Positions 31,722-44,064 of a stretch of DNA of 64,000 bases are shown piece after piece. The first letter of the stretch is position 1. The number at the start of each line of letters is the position of its first letter. The translations under genes and the position numbers were made by a program. The notes below the pieces were generated by a model that was not told the origin of the DNA, made no database searches, and was given only the letters and a program-made list of their open reading frames with translations. Source of the stretch: Wolfiporia cocos (taxonomy: Eukaryota > Basidiomycota > Agaricomycetes > Polyporales > Phaeolaceae); contig JACCLO010000007.1 in the NCBI GenBank assembly GCA_029448655.1, forward strand, positions 2,852,001 through 2,916,000. The letters are read 5' to 3'.

Positions 31722-34700
31722 ACTTCATGGACTTGAACATATTGAATGGTTATATGACCTGTAACATTCCCAGCTGTTGTTAAGAGTACACGGGTTGATA
31801 TTTTATTATAAGATAAGCCACAATTGCTCAGTTATAAGCAGTAAGCAGTTCCATGATTGCAGCATTTATGTCACAGAGTTCCTTCCTGACATCTGGCACT
31901 TGCGCCCACCTGGGGTCAAACTCAGGAAACCACATTTAGTAGTCAGGTGATCTAGCATTTGATGTAGTGAGTGCATTGTAGCTTACTTGGTTAGGACATA
32001 TGTAGCAGTAGGCCACTTACTTATGTAAGCACACTATGGAATGACTGTGCATTACACACAAGCCCCTTTAGGATGGCCTTGCTTCCATTAGTACATGCCA
32101 TGTATATATTGTTACACTTGAGGCCTTACAGCCTCAAGCTTGTTATACAGTTACTGGGGCATCTCTCTTAAGTTGTCACAGTTTTCTAGGCATTTACCTA
32201 ATTTTTCCCGAATTTATATCAAGTTTCTCCGACTTGTCATACGACAAGTCCTATTCAATGTAGTTAGAGATCCTAACCACGAAATGTCATCTCTTCTCGA
32301 AACCTCTCGAAGGTACTAGAATAGTGACTCATAACGTTCTCATCAACGGCCCGTTGTATATACCGATCGGCCTATGACTCACATGTCAGATGACTTACAA
32401 CTAGTCAACATGACTCATTCCACTGTAAGCACACAGCATTACCGCTGGTGTGCACAGACCCGTTACTTCAGGGCATGCTTATCTGAACGGATTCCACATG
32501 TGTATATAAGCTGCTCCTCTAAGGCTTACGACCTTAGAACAATTCATTGCTCTACCCCGGTGCATTAGCTCTTCTACCTATTGCTGCACATGTTCATTGC
32601 TTGACTTACTAACCGTCCACAAAAGACACCTATAAGTGAGTTCCTGGGTCATAAGTATCATCTCTACTAGGTTGTCTGGGGGGTCAACACTTAGCCCTGA
32701 GCATCCTCAACTTCATCGACTGACTTCACTCTGAGTGTCCTCAGTGCCTCTGGCACTCCTTGCCTCTGGCCTCTAGAGCAGTGGTCCTTCTTGTCTTTGA
32801 CCTCTAGAGTTGCAGCCCTTCCCCCCACTTGCATGTGTAATCACCTCCTTGATGGCTCTTGCTGTTATGTTATGACAAAACTGTCACAAGAAACTCCTTG
32901 GTAGGTCCTGCGCCAATATGGCAGTTACTGCTGGCCCAATGGCCAAGTACTTGGACCTACAACCTCACTGAGGAGACCTTGTGCCTCTAGCTGATTAGGT
33001 TAGATAGTTGACTGATGGACTGCACGTGTATGGGTAGATAAGTACTTCACTATCTTATCTCTTACATGGTCATGTGAGTAGTCACAGTAGTAGTAACTGT
33101 GTTACCTAGTTATGCAACGAGGTTGTCACAGCGTGCACAGACCCGGCCATTAGGGCAGGTCTTGTAGCTACAGTAGATAGCATCTCCTTGTATATTTACT
33201 GTCTGTGCGCCTGTACAGCATGATCTTATCATAGAGTAGATAGGTTTTCCATATCTTATCACTACGGTCAGGTGTACGTTACAGTAGTTAGCATGACCAT
33301 CATAGTCGTCACTCCTAGTCACTAGTATGCACACGGACCAGCGCTTTAGGGTAGACACACTTGCTCCTTCCCTGTACATACTTATAGTGTGAGCTGAGGT
33401 CTTACAACCTCAGTTCTACTATTCTCGATGTGACGAGGGCAGCTCCCTCTTTAACTGTCCTCTCTGCATGTGTGCATCTGTGACTGCCCACTTCTATCTC
33501 TATGACTTGCTAGGCTGGGGCACAACGACTGCAAGTGCGCCTCATTGGCATATATTAGGGTCCCCTGCTATCGTGGGTCACACGTATGTTTAGTCCATGT
33601 CATGTAGGCCTAGGGGGCATGTCCCCTGTGAATCCACTCTCTACTGCGTGCTTGCGTGCTGGCAACCAACTCCCTCTCACCACTGCCTAGTCTGTGGTAC
33701 TATGACTAGTGTCCTCATCAATGGATGGTCAGACCCCTTGGCACTGGCAGGGTCGACATCAAGACTTCATCAACTCCTGTTCTCCTTTGCAGGATAGGAC
33801 ATAGGGGGGAGATCCCTGCATAGTGGTATGGATGGATTTCTGTGTCAAGAACTATATTTAGTAGTTCTTCACTGTTCTATATTTTACACTGTGGCAATGA
33901 CATCAGCTTACTACTTCATGAGAAAGTAGTACAATAGAATAGCATTGTCCTCATACTTAGTGGCATACTCCATTAGGCTATTATTTGTACGAAACACAAT
34001 GTATTTGCAGTAGTATAGTATTATTTATAGACCTACAGAGATGTACAAATACTGTACCAATTTTGCAATACATCCTCAGTTCAAGCAGTTCCTCTCCTCC
34101 ACTCAACTTACACAAATCTTCTATAAGCTGCACCAGAAGAAAAAGTGACCTTTTCACTAGTGGCTTTGTCTCTTGATATGCATGTTACAATGTGCTTAAG
34201 TGAGAAACTGTCATTCCACTGTATGTAATGCTGACTCTGAGGCTGTTAAGGGCTTTGAGCAGTATTTCCTCTGGTGAACAGGTTGTTGTAGTCTCCAAGC
34301 AACAATACATGTTTGGATGCACTTCAGCATCAAAGAAAGCTCCAAGAGATTGCCAATGTTAATCATTAATGATGATTCGTTCTGTACAAGAGTTGCTTTG
34401 TTCACAGACATGGAATTAGCAGAGAGCTTCATGAATGGGAAAGGTATATATCCCTCACTCTGACTGTCTCAGATATTGAGAGACTCAACAGTTGATTGTG
34501 AGAATAACACTGATTTGATCAAGGTGCTTTCATGATGTTCTTGGTTCTGTCATCCATACCAATGCTTGGTAAAGATAATGATTTCATTTCACTCAAAACT
34601 GGCTGAGCTTAATGGACTGGCCATGTCATTACTTGTACTTGTGTCACAGATTTTACAGTAGTAACATATGATACCCCCCCTTGTAGTATAGTGCCCAGCT

Positions 34701-34891
34701 TCAGCATATGTGCCAGTACCTAAGGGGTGGTCATGTGATTAGATAGTCATATGATCAATGTGTGTAGCGCTAGCCCCCCTGGCCTGGTACTTAGATGCTT
34801 ACACTTTTATGCTTACATGATGTCACAGATCTAGTGGCATATGCAATTTTCCCCGTATTTTTTAAACCTATTTTTCTGGTATTTCCATGAG
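31722..34891. other. Degenerate repeat region, no gene
   Basis: AT-richer sequence with several LTR-like starts (TGTCACAG at ~32174, 33123, 34642, 34829), TATA-like ATGTATATAA motifs (~32105, 32501) and the phrases LTRs here share (TGCACAGACC, GTTACTT-AGGGC). I could not pair ends with matching 5-bp duplications. Probably old, decayed solo LTRs. Confidence 0.5.
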
Positions 34892-35568
34892 TGTTATGGG
34901 TCATATACCCATCTGTTATACTTGTTTCACAAGTATAAATCTTCTGCACCAAGTCATAGAGACTTTTTGTCCATGCAATACCCTAAGTCGGAAGACTAGA
35001 GGGGTCATTCAATATTCAGTATGTGTTAAAGAATATATCTGGATTCACTAGCAAGTACTGGGGGAGTACTTGCCTAAGTCCGAGAAGTCAGTGTGCACTT
35101 CGAGGACTTAGTCTTCAGGGCTCGGATTATACTGAGTGTAGTTTCCTATGTTTGAGAACAAGTATAAGACTCTTGTTAATACAACAAGGTTGAGCTGAAG
35201 AGCCTTGACTTAGTTACATGAGTTTATATACTACACTGTGTTTTAAAAGTATCCATCCCAGATGTTACTGATACTATCTACATCCTAGGTTGAAATGTTT
35301 GATAAGTATGCAACGATATATCCGAAACAATAGATAGCAATGTTGTGGCGGTTGAATGCCATCTGTCAATCATGGAATGATAAATATGAAACAGTGGCAG
35401 GGTTGAATCTGAAAATGCTGAAACAAGCCCTATATGCTAGTACAACCTGTGTTACTCCTGGTAAAGTCATGAGTAGCCAGGTGAGTTGGTTGCGCAACAG
35501 GTCCCTGTGTCATATTCACCCAATGGTGAGTTCTGCAAGCATTCGAAAAATCATAAATAACCATAACA
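34892..35568 (-). repeat. Decayed family A-type solo LTR
   Basis: 677 bp, TGTTATGGGTCATATACCC... to ...CCATAACA. It aligns along its whole length with the A2 LTR, with many transitions (C to T, G to A). Flanks ATGAG and TGGAA do not match. Inserted in or beside the LTR starting near 34829. Confidence 0.75.
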
Positions 35569-36029
35569 TGGAAATCACAGAGGCTGCAAAAGCCACAGAA
35601 GTCATGAAAGTTGTGAAGGTTGTAGGTGCAGGTTGTGAGGGTCAGGGGGGTCATGGTTGCAGATTGTATAAGTCACAGGGAGTGTAAAAAAAATGAATAA
35701 CTGAGGTTGAAACAGGCACAGTATGTTACAATCTCACAGGTACACTTGCATATTTTCTTTTGATGCCTCACTGTGTAGAGGGACTTAGCATTCAATTGCT
35801 CTATCACATGCTTTATTCTAGGGGTCTCCACTCAACCATAGCCCCTCATTTCATGTACAATCGCCCTATGCCCATAGCTCCCCACCATACCACATTCTAG
35901 CTGATATCCTATGTCCAACCACAGAATTCTCATGTTTCATCTCTTGTTGCACTCAACTGCAACACTTCTCCTTTATCTACATAGGACATTAGCTTGATGG
36001 ACTTAATAGTAGCAGTATCAAGGACACTA

Positions 36030-36267
36030 TGACTCCGGCTATAGGATCACAGTATATAACCTGATGTAAATACTGGTTGAGTTCCTCAGCTTAACCTTGT
36101 TGAATTACAAGGATCTTATACTCATTCTCAGCAGCTTAAGCAATTAAGCCTGCAGCCTGTATATCGACACTCTGACTCTGCAAAGTCCAATGAGTGGTGT
36201 GCTACTCAAAATATGCTGAGTAACTCGACTTGGTTATTTTAGCTGAACAGATATTCGATCCGTAACA
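36030..36267 (+). repeat. Fragment of a family A-type LTR
   Basis: Forward-oriented 3' half: TATATAACCTG, TGAGTTCCTCAGCTTAACCTTG (compare the A transcript-start region), then ...GATCCGTAACA. Heavily diverged; the left end is unclear. Confidence 0.5.
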
Positions 36268-36352
36268 CAGTAGCAACAATTGGATTGCAGAAGTTGCAGA
36301 GATCACAGAAGCCACAGAAGCTGTTGATGTTTCAGAGGCCACAGTTACCAGT

Positions 36353-36480
36353 CATAGAAGTGGTGAAGGTCATGGAGGTCACAGACATCATGGAGGTTGC
36401 AAAGGTAGTGAAGGCCACAAAGGTCATGGAGGTCACAAAGGTCATGGAGGTCACAAAGGTCATGGAGGTTGTGGTTGTGA
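36353..36480 (+). repeat. 18-bp minisatellite
   Basis: Degenerate tandem units, the last three near-perfect AAAGGTCATGGAGGTCAC (about 36416-36470). An opposite-strand relative occurs at ~53790-53870. Confidence 0.8.
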
Positions 36481-36501
36481 CAACAGGCCACAGTGGTTGT
36501 G

Positions 36502-36687
36502 GGCCCACCTGTGACCATCACAACTGTCTGGTCATGGCACTGATAGGCCCACCCATGACCGTCACTACCATCTGGTCATGGCAGTTGTGGGTCCACCCAT
36601 GACTGTCACTACTGTCCAGTTGTGGTGATTGTGGGCCCACCTGCAACTGTTGCTACCATCTGATCATGGCAGATGTAAGCCCACCTG
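36502..36687 (+). repeat. 44-bp tandem repeat, about 4.2 copies
   Basis: Four diverged units beginning GGCCCACC(T/C), at 36502, 36546, 36590 and 36634, then a partial unit. Unit motif: GGCCCACC-YATGACCGTCAC then CATCTGGTCATGGCA. No coding potential seen. Confidence 0.8.
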
Positions 36688-37402
36688 ATGGTAGGCCTGA
36701 TGGTTAGGGTGTGGGCCAATGACCAGCTGACCTGATCCATTAGGGGGTTGATGCCAGTTGACCTAAACTGTCACCTACTGTCACTGAATGGGCTCACCTT
36801 GACACATGCATGCTACCTGGGGTCAAGAAGCACCATCATGTCATTACATGAAGATGCCACAGCAGCCACTTGTGGCATGTCACCATGTCACCTGGCAAGG
36901 TGGCTAAGTGTCATGGAGATACATTAAACATCTTGCCTAAGCATCTGCATGGTTACATGCCATTACTGGAAATGCATGGACCATGTAGTTTAAAGCAGGG
37001 TTATGCATCTCAGTGACAGCACATGTATATACACCATGATGCCTCTGACATATCCCCTCAGAGTTAATCATCTTGACAGTGGGGTGAGGCCACCCGGTTA
37101 CTGTCTTCTCTCTTACTGTGTGACTTGCACCTTAGACTTTGACTTAGATGTTCTCAGGTATTAGTCAATTCCCTTATGGTTTTCTCCTATTATGTAGGGT
37201 CTTAGGCTGGTAGTCTTATACTGGTCAAGCCAGGTCTGGTACATGACATATTTCCATGTCACTGTGTAGTGGCTAACCCTGGCACTGTGGCAGCGAATAT
37301 AAGCTCCTAATAAGGGTTTATCCCTAATAACATGACATGCTGTATGCAGCATGCTTACATAATACTTCCCATAGACACACATATGATGCCAGAGCCTGGG
37401 AT
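36688..37402. other. No gene seen
   Basis: Low-copy or decayed repeat sequence between the tandem repeat and element C. TATA-like GTATATACACC at ~37024. It ends in GGGAT (37398-37402), the left target duplication of element C. Confidence 0.4.
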
Positions 37403-37786
37403 TGACAAGGCCACTAAAACCTTAGAGCAAACTGAGGGGAGTGAAGTGGATGAACGCCAAGTTCAGACTGGGGTTTCCAGCTGAACGAGGCCTGCTATTA
37501 TACTGTCAGGCTGTTTGTACATGTTGGTACTATAATGGCCATATATGTTAACTAGGGAGTCTGGTGTGAGACTAGGGTAGGGGTCCAAGCCAGACTGTGA
37601 AACATAGAAGCGTAGTAGTATATCAAATACGTAGTGGTCATCGTGGCCGTGTGGGAACAGGCCCATGTGTTGTGATCTAGGTGTTGCCGGGTTCCTTCCA
37701 GGGTATGATCCAGGCCTGGCTGGGCTTGGGGACTCTGGGGACCGGATCAGGCTCATTGTTGTTAGGGAAAGCTTTTGCCCATGACA
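37403..37786 (-). repeat. 3' LTR of element C
   Basis: 384 bp, plus-strand TGACAAGG...CCATGACA. On the minus strand it follows a purine tract (37787-37801, AAAGGGGGGGTGA). The polyprotein frame runs through the tract and stops inside the LTR at 37677. Confidence 0.92.
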
Positions 37787-38083
37787 TCACCCCCCCTTTA
37801 AGTTCCTCGTCCCGAGGAGTCATCGTGTATATCGTTGCGTATTCGCCCAGTGGTCTAGGGATGACGAAGTCTCCTGCTCCTTTGTATTCGGAGAAGTCAT
37901 ACTCACATAGCATCTTGTGTATGTATACGACCGGGTAGTTGTAGTACGTGATCCCATCGGGTTTCTTTCTTTCAATGGGTCGATGTACCTCAATTAAGTG
38001 TATTCCCTTGTAAGTATCTGGGTTTACGGGTATGAAGAACTGCACCGGTTTGTCATGCCACCAGCGTATTTTCGGACGCTCTC

Positions 38084-38992
38084 TGACACAGTTAACCTGT
38101 GGGACTCACCCAGGCGCAGTTGATGAGACTATTAGGCGACCTGGAGAGGAGATTAACCAGTGCAGCAGAAGGGTGGAGTGTCCTAGAGGTACATGTTGAA
38201 CAATGGGGCCTTAGTGTGTATCACACTAAGGTGTCCCTAAGCCAGGCCACACACACGTCATAAGGTCCTAGACCACAATGACATCATGAGCGTGCCACGC
38301 TCGCATAATAATGGCAACATAGCCAAACATTGCCACAAGGCAATATCACTATAGGACCAGCCTCGCGGCTTAGTCCAAACACATGTTCCGGTAACCCCTC
38401 GGTCTGGTACATTAACACATGCCATGGTACTTCCATCCAATGGCATAGCTGCCTCGGCATCTCGCCTTGGTCAGCACACAAGGTCCAACCAATCACCATC
38501 ATACCGCAAGGTACCGGCAATCAGCCTTCCTCTATACCCGGGCTGTGCCCGTGTTACCACAAGATAAACACATAATCCCTCCACTACTATTGGTGCGGCC
38601 ATTAGGGCCCATCACGGCCATTGTAGATAGAGTCCCAAACAAAGTAGATAAGATAAGCTTCACCCGTTGGCAAAGCCACATAACCCGGAAAGGTAATGAC
38701 TAGGTAGTAGCACGTGACCTCTCCGCATACATGTATTTAAGTAGGAGCCAAGCACTCTATACTTTAGTTCTATACTTTAGTTCTATTCTTCTCAGCGTCC
38801 GCAGTAGAAGTCCTCCTCACTGTGTCTGCTCTGGCTTAGGGACACCTTAGTGTGATACACACTAAGGCCCCATTGTTCAACATGTACCTCTAGGACACTC
38901 CACCCTCCTGCTGCACTGGTTAATCTCCTCTCCAGGTCACCTAATAGTCTCATCAACTGCACCTGGGTGAGTCCCACAGGTTAACTGTGTCA
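38084..38992. mobile_element. LTR-derived insertion with ~160-bp terminal inverted repeats
   Basis: 909 bp flanked by CTCTC (38079-38083, 38993-38997). The outer ~160 bp (38084-38242 and 38834-38992) are inverted copies with about three mismatches; both correspond to an LTR 3' end (GGTGAGTCCCACAG...CTGTGTCA). The middle looks like a forward LTR with TATA (ATGTATTTAAGTAGG ~38732). It behaves as one integrated unit. Confidence 0.85.
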
Positions 38993-39072
38993 CTCTCGCT
39001 CCATGAGTACGTCCAGGCTGGCATGCATAGCGCATATGATGGTGAGTCCGTACTTCTTCATGACAGAGTAGT

Positions 39073-39632
39073 TGTCACAGACTTACACGTCTGTGCGGAC
39101 CCAGGCAACTGGGGAGATCCTATACGCCTAACAAGGCGGTGCGCGACCCAGCAGCGGTGACGACGTCGGCTGTACCCCGCATCCAGGGACTCCTAAGAGG
39201 CGACATACTGAGGTGGCACACAGACAAGCTAGTCATAGAGGGGCCCCGGGCCAGAGCGCACACAGGAAGGTTGTAAGAGAGGCACTAGGTGCATTGACGA
39301 GAATCTCAAGGATGAGGATGTAAGTCCTCATCCGTTGTACTTATACATGGTGAGTTGGCCAGTAATGGCCGCCCTAAAGTAATGGCCTGTGCGCTGTAAC
39401 TAAGAGAGCACATGATACATGTAACTACTTGTGACCATTGTAACTATGTGACCATAACGTAGATACCTGAGGCGCGCGCTACCCTACAGCGCTAACCTAA
39501 CAGTCAGGTGACCAACAAACTAATGAGACGCACAGGAGGTGGCTGAGGACCAGAGACGCGGCGTACGCCTAGCGCCGCATGTGGAACCTATAGCGAGGGA
39601 AGTACAGTGGCCCCCTGGGCACATCCGTGACA
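39073..39632 (-). mobile_element. Solo LTR, 560 bp
   Basis: TGTCACAGACTTACACG... to ...CATCCGTGACA, flanked by GTAGT (39068-39072, 39633-39637). Related to 42260-42836 and to the remnant at 12984-13191. Confidence 0.88.
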
Positions 39633-42259
39633 GTAGTGAGGTATGTCCTCTTCCGTGGGGTCGACAACTTTGGTGTCACCATTGGTAATGGTTCTGTTTT
39701 TCCATTGTGCCCCTGGTGCTCGTGGATTCTGTTTGTAGAAGGTGTCAGCCTGGGAGTGGTCCGCATCTCGCTTACGCTCCCAGGTTTCCGACCCGTCCAA
39801 CCACTGCACTTCATACTCCACTTGTCCGCGTTCCTCTCACGATTGGAGTATCTTTGTTGCCGTGATCTGTGTCTCCGGCATGGGTTGAATTCTTTGTTGT
39901 TCGAATTCTGGTTCGTGGTAGGGGGTGAGTAATATCTCGTTAAACACCGGGTGTATACCTCGCATATCAGGCGTTAATGTTAACCTGTATGCGCCCATGC
40001 CCACTTTGGCCACTATGGCATAGGGTCCATATTGCTTCGGGGATAGTTTTCGTGAAGGGGTACCCATGTGAAGGTTGGTGCCATCAAGCCAGACCTTGTC
40101 TCCGACCTCGTATTTTCTCGACGGTTGTCGTCAACAGTCGGCGTATTTCTTCATGGCAGCCTTGGCGAGGTCTATGCTTTCCGCCACCTTCATCTGTACA
40201 TCTTTTAGGTGATCAGCCCAATTCTCCACGGATAGTGACATGTCAACTTTCATCGGGACATTGGAACCTGTGTTCGGCTCGTATCCGTGGGTAATGAAGA
40301 ATGGCGATTGCTTTGTCGACGCATTCTGGTGGGTGTTGTAAGTGAACGTGGCCGTTGGAAGCAGATCCGCCCAGTTGGTGTGGTTCCTGTTGGTGAAGAG
40401 ATGTAGATAAACCTCTAGTTCCTGATTCATCTGCTCAGTCTGTCCATCGGTCTGTGGGTGATACGCAGTCAAGGGATTTCCCTCAATTCCGAGTTTCTTG
40501 TACGTGTCTCTAATAGATTCGGACACAAACTGGGGTCCCCTGTCGCTGAACACCTTCTTAGGGATTCCGTGTTGGGTCATGATATGTTTGATGAGCAAGT
40601 TAGCCCATCCTTCCGTGGTCAACTTATCGGTTGTTTTGATCACGGTTGTCCACTTCAACATCATATCGACGATGATGAGTATGGTGTTCTTGCCTCGTAC
40701 CTTGGGGAAGCCTGTGATCATGTCTACCGATATATTCTCCCAACTCCTTGTCGGTGTTGGGTTGGGGTTGAGAAGTGCCGCTCGTTTAGTGTGGTCTACT
40801 TTGATCGATTGGCATTTAACGCACCCTCGGACGTATAACGTCACGTCTCTCCTCATATGTGGCCACCAATACGATTTGTGAATGGTGGTGAGTGTACAAT
40901 CTCTGCCCGGATGTCCTGCTAGTAGCGTATCATGGTGCAATGATATGATGTCGCCTTTGAGTTCTGCATCATTCGGGATGACTAGTTTTCCTTTTCAGTA
41001 GGCTAGTCCATCTTTGAATACGATGTTCACATCCAACCCATAGTCGTAGAGGGCCTTTTGGGCTTCAACTTTTGCTTTTATTGTTTCGGTGGAGATGAAA
41101 CTTAGCTTTTCGATTTCATCCACCCCCTCTTCAGGTTGTTCGTCCCCGAACAAGTGTGGTTTGAGGACTACTTGTCCTTCGAGGTGTTCCTTTCCGTCGT
41201 CCCAGTCGATTTGATGAGAGAGTGAGTCGGCACGGATGTTCTTTGTTCCAGGGATGTGCATGAGCTTGATGTCAAACTCTTGTAGTTCGGTCATCCATCA
41301 CACTTGTTGTGGATTGATCTTCTGGGGTGTCTTGAAGTACTCCAGATTCTTGTGATCACTCCATACTTCAGTTGCATCAGCGGATCCCTGTATGAAGTGT
41401 CGCCACTCATCTAATGCTCGCATGATGGTGAGGAGTTCCCTGTCGTAAGTCTCGTAATTCTTTTCCATGGGCATAAAGCCTTTGGAGAGATACGTGATGG
41501 GTCTCCAGATCGACTCTTGTCGTTGTAAGAGTACGGCGCCTGTTGCGAAGTCAGAGGCATCTGCTTCAATCCTGAAAGAGTCTGTGTCCATAGGAGATCT
41601 TAGGATGGGGGCTTCTGTGAATAATCGTTTCATGATGTCACGGATTTATCCGGGGCGTCCCCTCATATTTCTACTCTACAGAATAAAAGTCGTGCAGCGG
41701 TCGTACTATTGACCTACAGCACTCAGCACAACAGCCTCTACCACGCTCAGGTCTCTGGAAGGCGGTAGAAGATTATCAGATCACGTAACCTACTGAATAG
41801 AGATCACGTGATCTACTAACTTTCTAGATTAGATAGTGGGACTAGGTACCATCACAGGTGACTATGTCCCAGGTTATTATCTTATCTAAGTAAATAGTTG
41901 GTTGTCAACGGCCTCCTACTCAATGATGTCATCCCTTAAAAATAGGATTAATGACCTCATCTCAACTCTAGACCATTACTGGTCTAGAATATGACCTCAT
42001 GCGTTATTCTTAGCACGACCCGCTTATCCTATAGGGATTAGACAGCGGCCCGCTGACTATTGACATATGACACATAAAGTCATTTTACTAAGTCGGCGCC
42101 TACATTACTGTGGCGCCTTCACAACACAGAGGTGCCGCCATTACTGGCATTATGGCGCCATAATATGCGCACAGACCCCCTACTTTAGGGCTAACCTATT
42201 GACTATGGTGCAGGACACTTAGCTACCACTACTTTTGTACAAGCAAAGACTACACCTCA

Positions 42260-42836
42260 TGACACAGACTCACTGTCTGTGCGACCCCTGGGCTCAGGGG
42301 GATCCATACACGCCTGCATAGACGTAAGTCGACGCACCCGGCGTACTCATAGGACAACCCCAGATGGACTCATAGGTCCATCCCGAAGGTGCCCAGCCAC
42401 CTGAGGTCCCCAGACGTCGAAGACGCTGGCTCACAGACTAGCAGTCGAGATACGGGCCCCGGGCCAGTAGATCACACAGCGATAAGCGAGTAAGGGTGAT
42501 ACACCATTGTCGAGAATCTAAGAGATGGGGTATAAGCCCACATCTCGCCGTATTATATACATGCTTGTATCTACTACCGAGACCGCCCTAAAGACGTGGC
42601 CTGTGCGCCGTATCTACTGGGTCATGTGCTAGGTAACGAGACATGTAACAATGTGACCATTAGTGACGGTACCTGAGGCGCGCGCTACCCTACAGCGCTA
42701 ACCATACGACCAGGTGACCTGCAATATCTGGGAGACGCCGGAGGTGGCTACAGCGCAGAGGCGCGGCGTACGCCTAGCGCCGCGCGTGCGTCCTATAGCG
42801 AGGGAGTACAAACCTGCATAGAGAAAGTTTGTGACA
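42260..42836 (-). mobile_element. Nested solo LTR, 577 bp
   Basis: TGACACAGACTCACTG... to ...GTTTGTGACA, flanked by CCTCA (42255-42259, 42837-42841). Related to 39073-39632. Confidence 0.88.
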
Positions 42837-43056
42837 CCTCATAGAAAAATTGTAGAAAAAATCCGCTCTGGTAGAAGTGTTCATATCTGTTGTAAGATCA
42901 TTTCTGCCAGACAGATCTTTTTTATCTTCAAAATTGACGGAGTTATTTTCTTGGGATGTATAAAATTGGCCACCTTTATCTAAGCGCGCGCCTATGCTGA
43001 TATAAATGCCCAGATAAACCATATTCGGATTATCTATCTTGTCTGCATCTTAGTCA

Positions 43057-43390
43057 TCAAGTTGCTGCCCTCTGCCGTTTCAGCCGCAGGCCTCCTGTGT
43101 CTCCCAGCTCCTCGAGTTTTTGGTCTGATTCTTCATCCACATCTGAAGACTCTGTCTTTGTCTCACTCTTCTCTCCCTCAAAATTTACCCTCTGCCCGCT
43201 GGCAGCCTGCAATCTCGTCATCGTCAAGGGTGAGATCAATGATCTGTGACGAAGCTTCTTTTGACTTTCTTCTCTTCTCGCAGGCCTCTTGCCGTGCACG
43301 CGCAAGATTTTTTGCTCGTTCATAATCCTGGGCCGAGGAACGCGCCATAGAAGTGAATGAAGGATGTATAATTTTGTCGCTCCCTGACAA
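43057..43390 (-). pseudogene. Unknown coding fragment with SUMO-interaction-like motif
   Basis: Two overlapping minus-strand frames that look like one protein broken by a frameshift or intron. 43390-43178 (MSGSDKIIHPSF...) has an Ala/Arg/Lys-rich helix and then SQIIDLTLDDDE, a typical hydrophobic core plus acidic tail of SUMO-interaction motifs. The other frame continues to 43057 with an acidic Ser/Glu region and a basic LRLKRQR end. Codon content differs from the surrounding LTRs. Origin unknown: a captured host gene piece or part of another mobile element. Confidence 0.4.
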
Positions 43391-43418
43391 CGGGCGTGCA
43401 GTGCGCTGCTGGCAGCCT

Positions 43419-44064
43419 TGTAACGAATGACTTACTTGTATGGTCTTTTGAGGTTAGACAAAGCTAAAAAGACTAAGTAGTGGTTGCTGGTTAGGCAAGA
43501 GTGTTATCGATGTATAACGAAGTTGATAGTTCTGGGGCAATAGCCGCCAGAGAATGCAAGCTTATATGCAATGTGTATAGGACCCCTGGTACTCTAAGTA
43601 GGACTAACGATACAGTAGGGCGTAGGGCACAGGCCGGTAATGGCGGTGCTAACGAAGTGTCCGTAGCTTGTGATATGGGGATCCCGGGCTGAGTCATAGG
43701 CCGATCGGGATATGTCATTGGTATGATGATGCGTGAGTAAGGCGTCTACGTTGGAAACGTGATGTGGGTCCGGACTCTGCCCAGAGTCTGGAACGGTGAT
43801 GTCAGTTATGACGTGGCAGCGCTAAGGGTGCTGGAGATAGTATCATGTGATGAATAGGTAACGTGGTTGAGAGATAAGATAAGACGTCTAGTGTGGGAAT
43901 GGTCACGTGAGTGATCTACGAGGTTATGGTTCGGTACAGCGGCACGGTAGCTTAAGTATAGCTTAGATATAGGATAAGTGCAGATGTCGAAGAACAATTC
44001 GGAATAAATGTGAAGAAATAGTGAACAATACAGGGAAAATTAGAGAACAGATAAATCTGTGACA
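43419..44064 (-). mobile_element. Nested solo LTR, 646 bp
   Basis: Plus strand TGTAACGAATGAC... to ...AAATCTGTGACA, flanked by AGCCT (43414-43418, 44065-44069). Confidence 0.88.

Larger units (their letters stand above)
37800..41635 (-). pseudogene. Element C RNase H, integrase, chromodomain and C-terminal extension
   Basis: RNase H (EADASDFATGAVL, WSDHKNLEYF), integrase finger (HHDTLLAGHPGRD...CVKCQSIK), core (ISVDMITGFPKV, SDRGPQFVSESI, YHPQTDGQTEQ), GPY motif (KQYGPYAIVAKVG), chromodomain-like region across the TGA at 39837 (EYEVQWLDGSETWE). About 150 further residues follow, interrupted by 39073-39632 and 38084-38992, with VQFFIPVNPDTYKGIHLIE and YYNYPVVYIHKMLCEYDF; I recognise no domain in this extension. 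TGA at 41298, 40995, 40131 and 39837. Confidence 0.88.

Noticed and set aside
32174..32888. Solo LTR with start TGTCACAG and end near AAAACTGTCACA
   Set aside because: The end has a mismatch to the expected TGTGACA and the flanks (TAAGT and AGAAA) do not match.
37403..37786. Two unrelated solo LTRs at 37403 and 52262
   Set aside because: Neither has its own duplication, but the outer flanks of the pair are both GGGAT, and the internal sequence supplies primer site, polyprotein and purine tract in the right order.
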